A stretch of DNA of 11,432 nt, taken from contig JAICEG010000135.1 of assembly GCA_025924295.1 (NCBI GenBank), positions 1 to 11,432 on the forward strand. Reading direction: 5' to 3'. Positions 1 through 7,085 of the stretch are shown here, in pieces. The notes beneath the pieces are model-generated. The model was not told the origin of the DNA, made no database searches, and worked only from the letters and a program-made list of their open reading frames with translations. The translations under genes were made by a program, and so were the position numbers. The DNA is from Vicinamibacteria bacterium. Lineage in GTDB: Bacteria > Acidobacteriota > Vicinamibacteria > Vicinamibacterales > UBA2999. Numbering within the stretch: the first letter of the stretch is position 1; each line of letters begins with the position of its first letter.

Positions 1-1242
1 CGAAACCGCCGGCGGCGGCTGGACGAGGACTGCCCGGTGGATCGTCTCCTGTGTTTCGCGCCCGCGAATTTCGGTTCGGACCTGGCGGGTCTCGGCCAAT
101 CCTTCCTCGGGAAGTTCCGAACGACGTTCTTCAATTCCAACTCCCGCAAGGACGACTTCCTGGAATCGGGCAAGGTGGTGCTGCGCGGTCTCGAGCCGGC
201 GAGCCCCTTTCAGTGGGAGCTGTCCTTCAACTACGACCTGCATGGCGCGTCTTCGTATTTCAGCGACAAGCGGAAAGATTCACAGCGTTGCTATCCCTTC
301 GTGCTGGCCGCCGGCGAGGCGTACGGCGGCGTCGAAGCGAAGCTGGTCAAGCAGCGTGCGGCGCCGGGCACCGACGGCACCGTGCGCATCGCGGGCACGT
401 CGCTCAACACCCGCGGGTGCTCGCTCGATTTCAGAACGGCCGGACCAACGCTGCTCTGGTGGCAGGACACCAAGTTCGATCGCATTCCATTTGCGGTCTT
501 TGCCGGTTTCAATCACGGCAGCATCATCAATCCGGCGACGCCAGGCTTCATGGAACCCGACGGCCCCGGCACGATGGCCGTCGCGATCCTCAAGGGCAAG
601 CCGAGCACGACACTCGAAGAGTACCGGCAGATCGGGCGCACCTTCGACGAGGTGTCAGAACGAAACTACGAACGGATGCCGGCAGAGCGGAGGACTCGCT
701 ACCAGCAGTTCTTTTTCCGCGTGCGCGATGATGTCGATCATCTGGTCGACGACTACTTCATCGATTTCTACGTGCTCGGGAAGGACAACAAGCCGCACGA
801 GAAGCTGACGCTGCAGTTCGACGAGGATTTCGAGTCGCAGGTGACGACCCATTCGACGACCAAGTCGCACCGGGTGGTCATGATGAACTGCAGCAAGCTC
901 GCCGAGTTCCATCAGGCACTGAAGGCCGAAGGGGCGAAGCTGATCATCGAAGTGACTGGTGTCAGCGCGCTGCCGGATGTGCGGTACATGAAGAGCACAT
1001 TTGTCGCGTACGATCCCCTCGCACCAGCGACCGGTGATCCAGACCTGCTGTATCCCAACACCACGACGCTGGTCGACGTCATCCTCAATCGCACGCAGAC
1101 AGACAGGCTGGCCGTGATTACCGGACCCACCGGGGTCGTGGTCGTCAGCGCTGTGACCGCAACCGAGCCGCCCGCCGAGAAGACCGGGCGCGCTGCGTTG
1201 ATTCCCTCTGACGCCGCCGCACCCGGCGGCGTTGGCGTGTAG
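1..1242 (+). CDS. alpha/beta-hydrolase-like (lipase/esterase) protein, 5' end missing
   Basis: The frame is open from the first base of the window to the TAG at 1240-1242, giving 413 visible residues. A GTG at 37 could be read as a start, but the match begins at once with DRLLCFAPANFGS, which resembles the strand and loop that follow the nucleophile elbow in lipase-like alpha/beta hydrolases. The real start and the GxSxG serine therefore probably lie left of the window. Further along, LESGKVVLRGLEPASPFQWEL resembles the helical region of these lipases, and EPDGPGTMAVAILKG resembles the loop before a late core strand. The last 200 residues (DDYFIDFYVLGKDNKPHEKL onward) look like a beta-rich C-terminal extension of unknown role. 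No visible signal peptide or membrane segment. The GNAT gene follows after 16 bases. Family call is from remembered resemblance and is moderate; substrate is unknown. Confidence 0.6.
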   Translation, partial: RNRRRRLDEDCPVDRLLCFAPANFGSDLAGLGQSFLGKFRTTFFNSNSRKDDFLESGKVVLRGLEPASPFQWELSFNYDLHGASSYFSDKRKDSQRCYPFVLAAGEAYGGVEAKLVKQRAAPGTDGTVRIAGTSLNTRGCSLDFRTAGPTLLWWQDTKFDRIPFAVFAGFNHGSIINPATPGFMEPDGPGTMAVAILKGKPSTTLEEYRQIGRTFDEVSERNYERMPAERRTRYQQFFFRVRDDVDHLVDDYFIDFYVLGKDNKPHEKLTLQFDEDFESQVTTHSTTKSHRVVMMNCSKLAEFHQALKAEGAKLIIEVTGVSALPDVRYMKSTFVAYDPLAPATGDPDLLYPNTTTLVDVILNRTQTDRLAVITGPTGVVVVSAVTATEPPAEKTGRAALIPSDAAAPGGVGV

Positions 1243-1244
1243 GC

Positions 1245-1248
1245 GGAG
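1245..1248 (+). promoter_or_regulatory. Shine-Dalgarno site fixing the GNAT start
   Basis: GGAG lies 10 bases upstream of the ATG at 1259 and just after the stop of the preceding gene. It supports the shorter 160-residue GNAT protein rather than the TTG-initiated longer frame. Confidence 0.55.
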
Positions 1249-1258
1249 CTCTCGGACC

Positions 1259-1741
1259 ATGTCGGATGCGATCGCGATCCGGCCCGCCACCAGGAGCGAT
1301 CTGCCGGCACTCGGCAGGCTGGGCGCCTTGCTGATGAAGACGCACTACGAGTTCGATCGGCAACGTTTCATGGCGCCCGGCGAGAGCTCGGACGAAGGCT
1401 ACGGCTGGTTCCTCGGCACGCAATTACGCGACGCCGATGTCGTGGTGCTCGTCGCTGAGCAGAACGGCGCGGTCGTGGGTTACGTGTATGCCGGCCTCGA
1501 GCCACAGTCGTGGAAAGAACTGCGTGACGCCTGCGGCTTCATTCACGACGTGGTCGTCGAGGAGGCTGGGCGCCGCGCCGGTGTTGCCACCGCGCTCATC
1601 GCGGCAGCGACCGACTGGCTCCGCGCGCGCGGTGCTCCGCGCGTGATGCTCTGGACCGCTCAGAAGAACGAAGGCGCGCAGCGGCTGTTCGAGCGCCTCG
1701 GCTTCCGCCGAACCATGGTCGAGATGACGCGGGAACTCTAA
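1259..1741 (+). CDS. GNAT-family N-acetyltransferase
   Basis: A 160-residue single-domain GNAT protein, predicted to transfer an acetyl group from acetyl-CoA to an amine; the acceptor cannot be told from sequence. It opens with the usual AIAIRPATRSDLPAL strand-helix. Motif A is clear: the hydrophobic strand FIHDVVVEE runs into R105-R-A-G-V-A110, the pyrophosphate-binding loop of acetyl-CoA (Q/RxxGxG/A type). Motif B is NEGAQRLFERLGF at about 137-149, again standard. Length is typical. I chose the ATG at 1259 over a TTG at 1232 because the latter overlaps the upstream gene and adds a non-homologous MACRRSSRT tail, whereas GGAG at 1245-1248 sits 10 bases before the ATG. It follows the hydrolase by 16 bases, so co-transcription is likely. 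Cytoplasmic. Fold very sure, function open. Confidence 0.9.
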   Translation: MSDAIAIRPATRSDLPALGRLGALLMKTHYEFDRQRFMAPGESSDEGYGWFLGTQLRDADVVVLVAEQNGAVVGYVYAGLEPQSWKELRDACGFIHDVVVEEAGRRAGVATALIAAATDWLRARGAPRVMLWTAQKNEGAQRLFERLGFRRTMVEMTREL

Positions 1742-1794
1742 CTGCGATGTGTGCCTTGGAACGGCCCATGCAAACTCTCGGCGTGAGGTGATCC

Positions 1795-1986
1795 ATGGCG
1801 AAGTATGGCCGGTCGGCATCGAAGCGAGTGGCGTCCGCGATGCGGCGTCGAAAGAAGGGCACCCTCAAGAGCGGGTCAGGGCGGAGCGTCAAGAGTCGGA
1901 AGCAGGCAATCGCCATCGGCCTGAGCGAGGCGCGCGAGAAGGGCGCGAAGGTGCCTGCGCGTCGTTCCTCGTCGAAGAAGAGGTGA
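1795..1986 (+). CDS. small highly basic DUF6496-type protein
   Basis: A 63-residue protein with 22 Lys/Arg and only two Glu, so strongly cationic. The start MAKYG, the centre GTLKSGSG and the stretch SRKQAIAIGLSEAR (residues 34-47) match my memory of the DUF6496 family, found in many soil bacteria and without a known function. The C-terminus is a Ser/Lys/Arg tail (RRSSSKKR). The charge and the short helix-forming SRKQAIAIGLSEAREKG segment fit nucleic-acid binding, but that is inference. The start is well supported: GAGG at 1785-1788 is six bases before the ATG. It sits 53 bases after the GNAT gene and 45 before the glycosyltransferase, so it may be carried on the same transcript, though such genes are often expressed alone. 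No membrane or secretion signals. Confidence 0.85.
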   Translation: MAKYGRSASKRVASAMRRRKKGTLKSGSGRSVKSRKQAIAIGLSEAREKGAKVPARRSSSKKR

Positions 1987-2031
1987 CGAGGTACATCCCT
2001 TGCATTTTCCAGGCGAGAGAGCAAGTCGGAC

Positions 2032-3102
2032 ATGCGTTTGGGGCCGCCTGGGAAGCTGCGAATTGCGCAAGTTGCACCGCTGAGTGAAAGTGTTCCACCA
2101 AAGCTCTACGGCGGCACCGAACGGGTCGTCGCCGTCCTGACCGATGAGCTCGTTCGCCAGGGACATCACGTCACGCTGTTTGCCAGCGGTGATTCGTGCA
2201 CGAAGGCGACGCTGGTGCCCGCGTGTGAACGGGCGCAACGCTTGATGGGTTGCGTGGATCCGCTCGCCGGGCACATGCTCATGATCGAGCAGATCGTGCA
2301 GCGCGCCGACGAGTTCGACATCATCCACTTTCACGTCGCGCCGCTGCACTTCCCGCTGGCGCGACGCATGCCCACGCCGCATCTGACGACGATGCACGGG
2401 CGGCTCGATCTGAACGATCTGGTTCCGCTCTACGAGGAGTTCAGCGACCTTCCGCTCGTGTCGATCTCCGACGCGCAACGGACGCCGCTGCCGCATCAGA
2501 ACTGGATCGGCACGGTGCATCACGGATTTCCCGAGCACGATTTTCAGTTTCATCGCGAGCCGGGCTCGTATCTGGCGTTCCTCGGTCGCATCGCCCGTGA
2601 GAAACGGGTCGATCGTGCGATCGCGATCGCCAAGGCGTGCGGGTGGCCGCTGAAAATCGCCGCCAAAGTCGATCCGAGTGACGTGCTCTATTTCAAGAAC
2701 GAGATCGCCCCGCTGATGAATCATCCGCTGATCGAGTTCGTCGGTGAGATCACCGATTCGGAGAAGAGTGCGTTCCTCGGGCAGGCACGAGCCCTGTTGT
2801 TTCCGATCGATTGGCCGGAGCCGTTCGGGCTCGTGATGATCGAGTCGCTCGCATGCGGCACGCCGGTCGTCGCGTACCGCGGCGGATCAGTGGCTGAGGT
2901 TATCGAGGACGGCGTGACCGGGTTCGTCGTGGATGACCTCGCACAGGCGATTGACGCCACGAAACGTACGCATACACTGGATCGTCGCGCCTGCCGCGAC
3001 GCATTCACGCGTCGTTTCAGCAGTGCGCGCATGGCGTCGGCGTATGTTCGACTCTATCGACAGCTCACCTCGAGCGCGGCAGGTGCCGGCATCGTTGCCT
3101 GA
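2032..3102 (+). CDS. glycosyltransferase family 4 (GT-B fold)
   Basis: A 356-residue retaining GT-B glycosyltransferase, predicted to move a sugar from a nucleotide donor to an unidentified acceptor in the cytoplasm. The N-terminal Rossmann domain starts KLRIAQVAPLSESVPPKLYGG, with the GGTERVV glycine loop at 27-33 and the strand-helix DELVRQGHHVTLFASGDS. The C-terminal donor domain begins near AFLGRIAREKR (182-192). The family signature E-x7-E is present as E263 and E271 in EPFGLVMIESLACGTPVVA, followed by GGSVAEVIEDGVTGFVV. Length is normal and there is no signal peptide. The start ATG at 2032 has GAGAGAG at 2015-2021, about 10 bases upstream. Its 3' end overlaps the start region of the glycoside hydrolase gene, which points to coupled translation and a shared pathway. 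Donor and acceptor cannot be read from the sequence. Confidence 0.93.
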   Translation: MRLGPPGKLRIAQVAPLSESVPPKLYGGTERVVAVLTDELVRQGHHVTLFASGDSCTKATLVPACERAQRLMGCVDPLAGHMLMIEQIVQRADEFDIIHFHVAPLHFPLARRMPTPHLTTMHGRLDLNDLVPLYEEFSDLPLVSISDAQRTPLPHQNWIGTVHHGFPEHDFQFHREPGSYLAFLGRIAREKRVDRAIAIAKACGWPLKIAAKVDPSDVLYFKNEIAPLMNHPLIEFVGEITDSEKSAFLGQARALLFPIDWPEPFGLVMIESLACGTPVVAYRGGSVAEVIEDGVTGFVVDDLAQAIDATKRTHTLDRRACRDAFTRRFSSARMASAYVRLYRQLTSSAAGAGIVA

Positions 3103-5287
3103 GGGCCCGCGAGACCCGTCCCTGGAGCACTTCGACCAGCGGTTCCCGATCATCGCCGACTCGGAGCGGCCGATCACGCCGCTGCGAGTACTCAAGCACG
3201 GCGATTCGTTTGCCGTGTTCGACGCGCGCGGCGACATCGTGGCGCGCGAAGCGAGTGAAGAGGGGCTCTATCACGACGGCACGCGATTCCTGTCGCGCTA
3301 TGAGCTCAGACTCTATGGCCAGCAGGCGCTGCTTCTCAGCTCGACTGTCAGCGCGGATAACCTGGTGTTCGAAGCCGATCTCACCAATCCCGACCTTCGG
3401 CGTGATGGCGTCGTCGCCATCGCTCGCGGCGAGATCAACATCTGCCGGACCCGAATGCTCTGGAACGCGTGCTTCGTCGAGCGGATCCAGGTCACCAACT
3501 ACCGCCTCGATCACCTCGAGGTACCACTGTCGTTGTACTTCGACGCCGACTTCGCCGACGTCTTCGAAGTGCGCGGCACGCGACGAGTGCGCCGCGGCGA
3601 GCGGCTTCCCGACGCAGCCGGGAAGGGGTACGTGATGCGTTATCGCGGTCTGGACGATCGCGAGCGCCGCGCACTGCTGCAGTGGAACCGCCGGCCCGAT
3701 CGTGGTGGCCAGAATCGCGTGATGTGGACGCTCGCGCTCGAGCCGATGGCGACCGCGGCTGTCGATGTCTGCGTGTCGTACGAAGCGGACGGGCTGGTGG
3801 GAGCGTCGGTGTTCGAACTGTCGTTCGACAACGTGTCAGCGGTGAAGAAGGCCTCTCGTGGCCAGGCGCGGCACGCATTCTGTTGCGATCTGGCAAGCTC
3901 GAGCTCGATCTTCAACCGCTGGCTCGAACGATCGTCGTCCGACCTTCAGATCATGATGACGGACACCCCGTACGGCAGGTATCCATACGCGGGCATTCCG
4001 TGGTTCAGCACTCCGTTTGGCCGTGACGGCGTGATCACGGCGTTCGAGATGCTCTGGTTGAATCCGGATGTCGCGCGCGGCGTGCTGTCGTTCCTGGGCA
4101 AGACCCAGGCGACGTCCTCTGACGATGCGCGCGACGCGAGCGCGGGAAAGATCCTGCACGAGATGCGCGGCGGGGAGATGGCGGATCTCGGCGAGGTGCC
4201 GTTTGGGCGTTACTACGGCAGCGTCGATGTGACACCGCTGTTCGTGATGCTCGCCGACGCGTACTACCGTCGCACGGGCGACCTGGCGTTCATCGATCAG
4301 CTCTGGCCCAATCTCGTGCGCGCGCTCGAGTGGATGGAGACGAGCGGCGATGTCGATGGCGATGGCTTCCTCGAATACGCGCGGCAGTCGGAGACCGGCC
4401 TGGTGCAACAGGGGTGGAAGGATTCCCACGACTCGGTCTTTCACGCCGATGGCTCGTTGGCCGAGCCGCCCATTGCTCTCTGTGAAGTACAAGGCTATGC
4501 CTACGCCGCGTGGAGGGGCGCCGCGCAGCTCGCGCAGCTTCGCGGCGATCGGCACCTGGCAGACGAGTGGCTGGCACGCGCCGAGCGCGTTCGAGTGCAG
4601 TTCGAGCGCGCGTTCTGGTGTGACGACCTTGGGACCTATGCGCTGGCGCTCGACGGGAACAAGCGGCCCTGCCGTGTCCGTACATCCAACCCGGGGCACT
4701 GTCTCTTTGCCGGGATCGCTTCCCCGGAGCGGGCCGAGCGCGTGTGTGCCACGTTGATGGAAGATGCCTCGTTTGCAGGCTGGGGTGTACGCACGGTGGC
4801 GGCGACGGAACGCCGGTTCAACCCGCAGTCTTATCACAACGGATCGATCTGGCCGCATGACAACGCCATCATTGCCGCGGGAATGGCGCGCTATGGCTTC
4901 ACCGGAGCTGCACGACGGATTCTGACGGCAATGGCCGATCTGAGCGAGGCGGTCGACCTCCATCGCCTGCCCGAGTTGATCTGTGGCTTCCCGAGACGTG
5001 GTCGCGAATACCCAACGCTCTATCCCGTGGCATGCGCGCCACAGGCGTGGGCGGCGGGGGCGGTGTTCCTGCTGCTCGCCGCCACCCTGGGTGTCGAGAT
5101 CGATGCGCCGCGGCAACGTATTACCGTCAGTCGCGGACGACTGCCGGAGACGCTCGACTGGATCCGCCTGACCGATCTCGCCATTGGCGACGCACGTATC
5201 GACATTCGTCTCGAACGCCATACCCACGACGTGGGTGTCACCGTCCTGCGTCGCGAAGGCGAGGTCGAGATCGTCACCGTCAAGTGA
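3044..5287 (+). CDS. amylo-alpha-1,6-glucosidase / glycogen-debranching-like glycoside hydrolase
   Basis: About 747 residues. The N-terminal half starts RVLKHGDSFAVFDARGD (from residue 48) and continues through YHDGTRFLSRYELRL, matching the beta-sandwich debranching-enzyme N-terminal domain (GDE_N_bis type). The C-terminal half is an (alpha/alpha)6 barrel: WFSTPFGRDG at 320-329 with D328, WKDSHD at 458-463, and YHNGSIWPHDN at 597-607 are the conserved acidic motifs of this group. Predicted role is hydrolysis of alpha-1,6 branches in glycogen-like glucan; mannosylglycerate-hydrolase-like barrels are related, so a small glycoside is an alternative substrate. Cytoplasmic, no signal peptide. The start is uncertain: ATG 3044 overlaps the glycosyltransferase by 59 bases; TTG 3095, with AGGTG nine bases ahead, would overlap by only eight and gives 730 residues; an ATG at 2933 is open but too deep in the upstream gene. 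Confidence 0.92.
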   Translation: MFDSIDSSPRARQVPASLPEGPRDPSLEHFDQRFPIIADSERPITPLRVLKHGDSFAVFDARGDIVAREASEEGLYHDGTRFLSRYELRLYGQQALLLSSTVSADNLVFEADLTNPDLRRDGVVAIARGEINICRTRMLWNACFVERIQVTNYRLDHLEVPLSLYFDADFADVFEVRGTRRVRRGERLPDAAGKGYVMRYRGLDDRERRALLQWNRRPDRGGQNRVMWTLALEPMATAAVDVCVSYEADGLVGASVFELSFDNVSAVKKASRGQARHAFCCDLASSSSIFNRWLERSSSDLQIMMTDTPYGRYPYAGIPWFSTPFGRDGVITAFEMLWLNPDVARGVLSFLGKTQATSSDDARDASAGKILHEMRGGEMADLGEVPFGRYYGSVDVTPLFVMLADAYYRRTGDLAFIDQLWPNLVRALEWMETSGDVDGDGFLEYARQSETGLVQQGWKDSHDSVFHADGSLAEPPIALCEVQGYAYAAWRGAAQLAQLRGDRHLADEWLARAERVRVQFERAFWCDDLGTYALALDGNKRPCRVRTSNPGHCLFAGIASPERAERVCATLMEDASFAGWGVRTVAATERRFNPQSYHNGSIWPHDNAIIAAGMARYGFTGAARRILTAMADLSEAVDLHRLPELICGFPRRGREYPTLYPVACAPQAWAAGAVFLLLAATLGVEIDAPRQRITVSRGRLPETLDWIRLTDLAIGDARIDIRLERHTHDVGVTVLRREGEVEIVTVK
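3081..3085 (+). promoter_or_regulatory. possible Shine-Dalgarno for a TTG start of the glycoside hydrolase
   Basis: AGGTG lies nine bases before TTG 3095, whereas no clear ribosome-binding site precedes ATG 3044. If used, the start overlaps the glycosyltransferase stop (TTGCCTGA), a typical coupled arrangement, and leaves only about 13 residues before the first family-like motif FDQRFPI. Confidence 0.35.
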
Positions 5288-5347
5288 GCGTCCCGAAGAT
5301 GGGAGCGCGAAGCTGCGATATGCTTCCGCCGATGGAGGCGTCGTTCG

Positions 5348-6448
5348 ATGAGTTCACGAGTCATCGTCGCGAGTGTTGTGGCAGCCCTGTATCCGGTGGT
5401 TGCGTTGGCGCAAGGGCAGCCGCCGCGTCTGCCTGTCGGGGCAACTGCCGCTCCGCCGGCTTCCGTCCAGGCGCCTGCCGACCCCGGCTATGAGGCGCTG
5501 ATCAAGACGTGCAAAACGGCGCCGCCGGCGGGACGAGGCCGCGGTGCAGGCGGCCGTGGCGGCGGTCGCGGTGCAGCGCCTGCGCAGGGCATCCGTGAGT
5601 ACAAGGTGACCGAGATCCCGGGTGTCATTGCGGCCGGGCAGACGTGGCAGTTCCTCTGGCAGGAAGCGGGCAACAACGGCGACGGCATCGTCGGAACCGA
5701 TGACGGCGGGCTTCTCCTTGCGCAGAACGACAACAGCAGGGTGATCAGGCTCGACAGGAATGGCCGGCCAACGACTGCGTACACCGATACGCACACCGGC
5801 GGTGCGCTGTCGATCAACAAGAAGGGCGCGACCTTCATCGTGCAGCGGGGCCTGCGCGCGACGGTGACGCAGCTGGCGCCGCAGCGTCGAGTGCTGGCCA
5901 ACAGCTATCAGGGTGAGCCGCTCGATTGTATCGGCGGAGTCATCAACGATCTGACCGCCGACAGCAGGGGCGGCGCCTACTTCACGATGGGCGGTGTGTA
6001 CTATGCCGACCCGAAGGGAGTGGTCACGAAGTACGGGCAGGACGTCACACCCAACGGGATCGTGCTGAGCGCGGATGAGAAAACGCTCTACGTCACCGAT
6101 GGGCCCGAGCTCGCGGTGTTCGATGTGCAGGCCGACGGCGCGCTGACCAACCAGCGCGCATTCGGGAAATACGAAGGCAATGGTGACGGCCTCTCGATTG
6201 ATTCGATGGGACGCGTGTACGTCACCACCAACCTTGGCGTGGTCGTGTTGAGCCCTGAAGGCAAGAACCTCGGTACTATCCCGACACCGCGCGGCATCAT
6301 CACCGGGGCCTTCGGTGGTCCGGACAAGAAGACGTTCTTCATCCTGGCCCGCGGCGCAACGGACAACGACGGGACCGAGGTTGCCAACGCCGCGCAGGTC
6401 TGGTCGATCCCGATGATCGCGCAGGGGTATCGCGGACGCGCCAAATAG
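5348..6448 (+). CDS. secreted SMP-30/gluconolactonase-like beta-propeller
   Basis: A 366-residue exported protein. Residues 1-21 form a signal peptide (short Arg n-region, hydrophobic core, ALA|Q cleavage). A Pro/Ala stretch and a Gly/Arg-rich linker (about 62-76, GRGRGAGGRGGGRG) lead to a six-bladed propeller of the SMP-30/LRE type from about residue 85. Candidate metal ligands by alignment with SMP-30 are E106 in the first strand, N236 (TPNGIVLSADEKTLYVTD) and D280 (GDGLSIDSMGRVYV); the N200-D201 pair also fits. The family hydrolyses sugar lactones, but many extracellular members are unassigned, so the reaction is only a prediction. Start ATG 5348 has GGAGG at 5334-5338, nine bases upstream. 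It follows the glycoside hydrolase by 60 bases and stops one base before the stop of the convergent response-regulator gene. Confidence 0.85.
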   Translation: MSSRVIVASVVAALYPVVALAQGQPPRLPVGATAAPPASVQAPADPGYEALIKTCKTAPPAGRGRGAGGRGGGRGAAPAQGIREYKVTEIPGVIAAGQTWQFLWQEAGNNGDGIVGTDDGGLLLAQNDNSRVIRLDRNGRPTTAYTDTHTGGALSINKKGATFIVQRGLRATVTQLAPQRRVLANSYQGEPLDCIGGVINDLTADSRGGAYFTMGGVYYADPKGVVTKYGQDVTPNGIVLSADEKTLYVTDGPELAVFDVQADGALTNQRAFGKYEGNGDGLSIDSMGRVYVTTNLGVVVLSPEGKNLGTIPTPRGIITGAFGGPDKKTFFILARGATDNDGTEVANAAQVWSIPMIAQGYRGRAK

Positions 6449-6449
6449 A

Positions 6450-7085
6450 CTACTTCCTGATCAACAGACCGCGCTCGGCGGCGAACACGGCGAGCGCGGT
6501 GGCCTTCCGCACGCCAATCTTCTTCATCATCCTGTTGCGGTGTACCGCAACCGTGTTCATGCTCAGGTTGAGCTCGCGGGCGATCTCGCGATTCGACTTG
6601 CTCTGCGCGACGCGCAGCAGCACTTCTTTTTCACGTGCGGTCAGGCGATCGTAGCCGGCTTCCCAGGCGGATTCCTTGACCGTGATTCCACTCGACAGAC
6701 CGGGACTCAGGTAGCGGTCGCTGCGATGAGCGAAGCGGACGGCTTCGGCCAGGTCCGTCTCCGACGCGTCATCGAGCTCGACGCATCCGAGCGCTCCCGC
6801 GGTGAGCGAGCTGTCCACGTCGCGCGAGTTCGTCCAGTGGCGGAGGCAGACGATGCCAACCCCTGCCGCCAGTCGGAGGGCGGCGATTTCCGAGGTGCGC
6901 ATGCCTTCTCGATCGGCGGTCGCGCACATCACGACGACATCGACCTCCTGGCGAGACAGCGCGACGGCTGCGTCGCCCGCATTGGGGGCTTCCGCCACGA
7001 CAGCGATGTCGGCATCCTCGTGGAGAAGACGCCGCAACGCGCTCCGCAACAGCGCGGAGCGCTCGACCAGCAGCACGCGGAGCAT
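6450..7085 (-). CDS. LuxR/NarL-type regulator with degenerate receiver domain
   Basis: A 211-residue protein laid out as a NarL-family response regulator: receiver-like domain 1-120, linker, and a clear LuxR helix-turn-helix at 148-208 (LTAREKEVLLRVAQ, SNREIARELNLSMNTVAVHRNRM). The receiver has lost its chemistry: the N-terminal Asp pair is E8-R9 in LLVERSALL, the phospho-acceptor position in DVVVMC is C54, the Thr/Ser position is R82 and the Lys position is L104. It should therefore not be switched by a classical histidine kinase. Start at 7085 is chosen because it begins MLRVLLVE like the family; the frame is open further up, but that part lies in the GntR gene and looks unrelated. Its ATG overlaps the upstream GntR stop by one base, and no strong ribosome-binding site is visible, which favours translational coupling. 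Targets unknown. Confidence 0.88.
   Translation of the reverse strand: MLRVLLVERSALLRSALRRLLHEDADIAVVAEAPNAGDAAVALSRQEVDVVVMCATADREGMRTSEIAALRLAAGVGIVCLRHWTNSRDVDSSLTAGALGCVELDDASETDLAEAVRFAHRSDRYLSPGLSSGITVKESAWEAGYDRLTAREKEVLLRVAQSKSNREIARELNLSMNTVAVHRNRMMKKIGVRKATALAVFAAERGLLIRK
6468..6500. repeat. perfect 10-bp inverted repeat near the convergent gene ends
   Basis: ACCGCGCTCG at 6468-6477 is the exact reverse complement of CGAGCGCGGT at 6491-6500, with a 13-base loop. It begins 20 bases past the stop of the plus-strand SMP-30-like gene and lies in the last codons of the minus-strand regulator. It could fold in mRNA from either strand and act as a weak terminator or 3' stabiliser, but there is no T-tract after it on the plus strand, and GC-rich coding DNA can produce such an arm by chance. 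Confidence 0.4.

Noticed and set aside
655..1290. 211-residue minus-strand frame opposite the hydrolase
   Set aside because: No motif, no ribosome-binding site, and it overlaps a plus-strand gene with recognisable protein features.
1876..2724. 282-residue minus-strand frame over the DUF6496 and glycosyltransferase genes
   Set aside because: It runs across two well-supported plus-strand genes and the gap between them, and has no family-like motifs.
3836..5227. 463-residue open frame on the minus strand opposite the glycoside hydrolase
   Set aside because: It mirrors the codon pattern of a strongly supported plus-strand enzyme in high-GC DNA, shows no recognisable domain and is rich in Arg/His as expected of a shadow frame.
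5288..5347. Terminator or promoter between the glycoside hydrolase and SMP-30-like genes
   Set aside because: Only a four-base TCCC/GGGA stem and a GATATG-like string are present; neither is strong enough to call.
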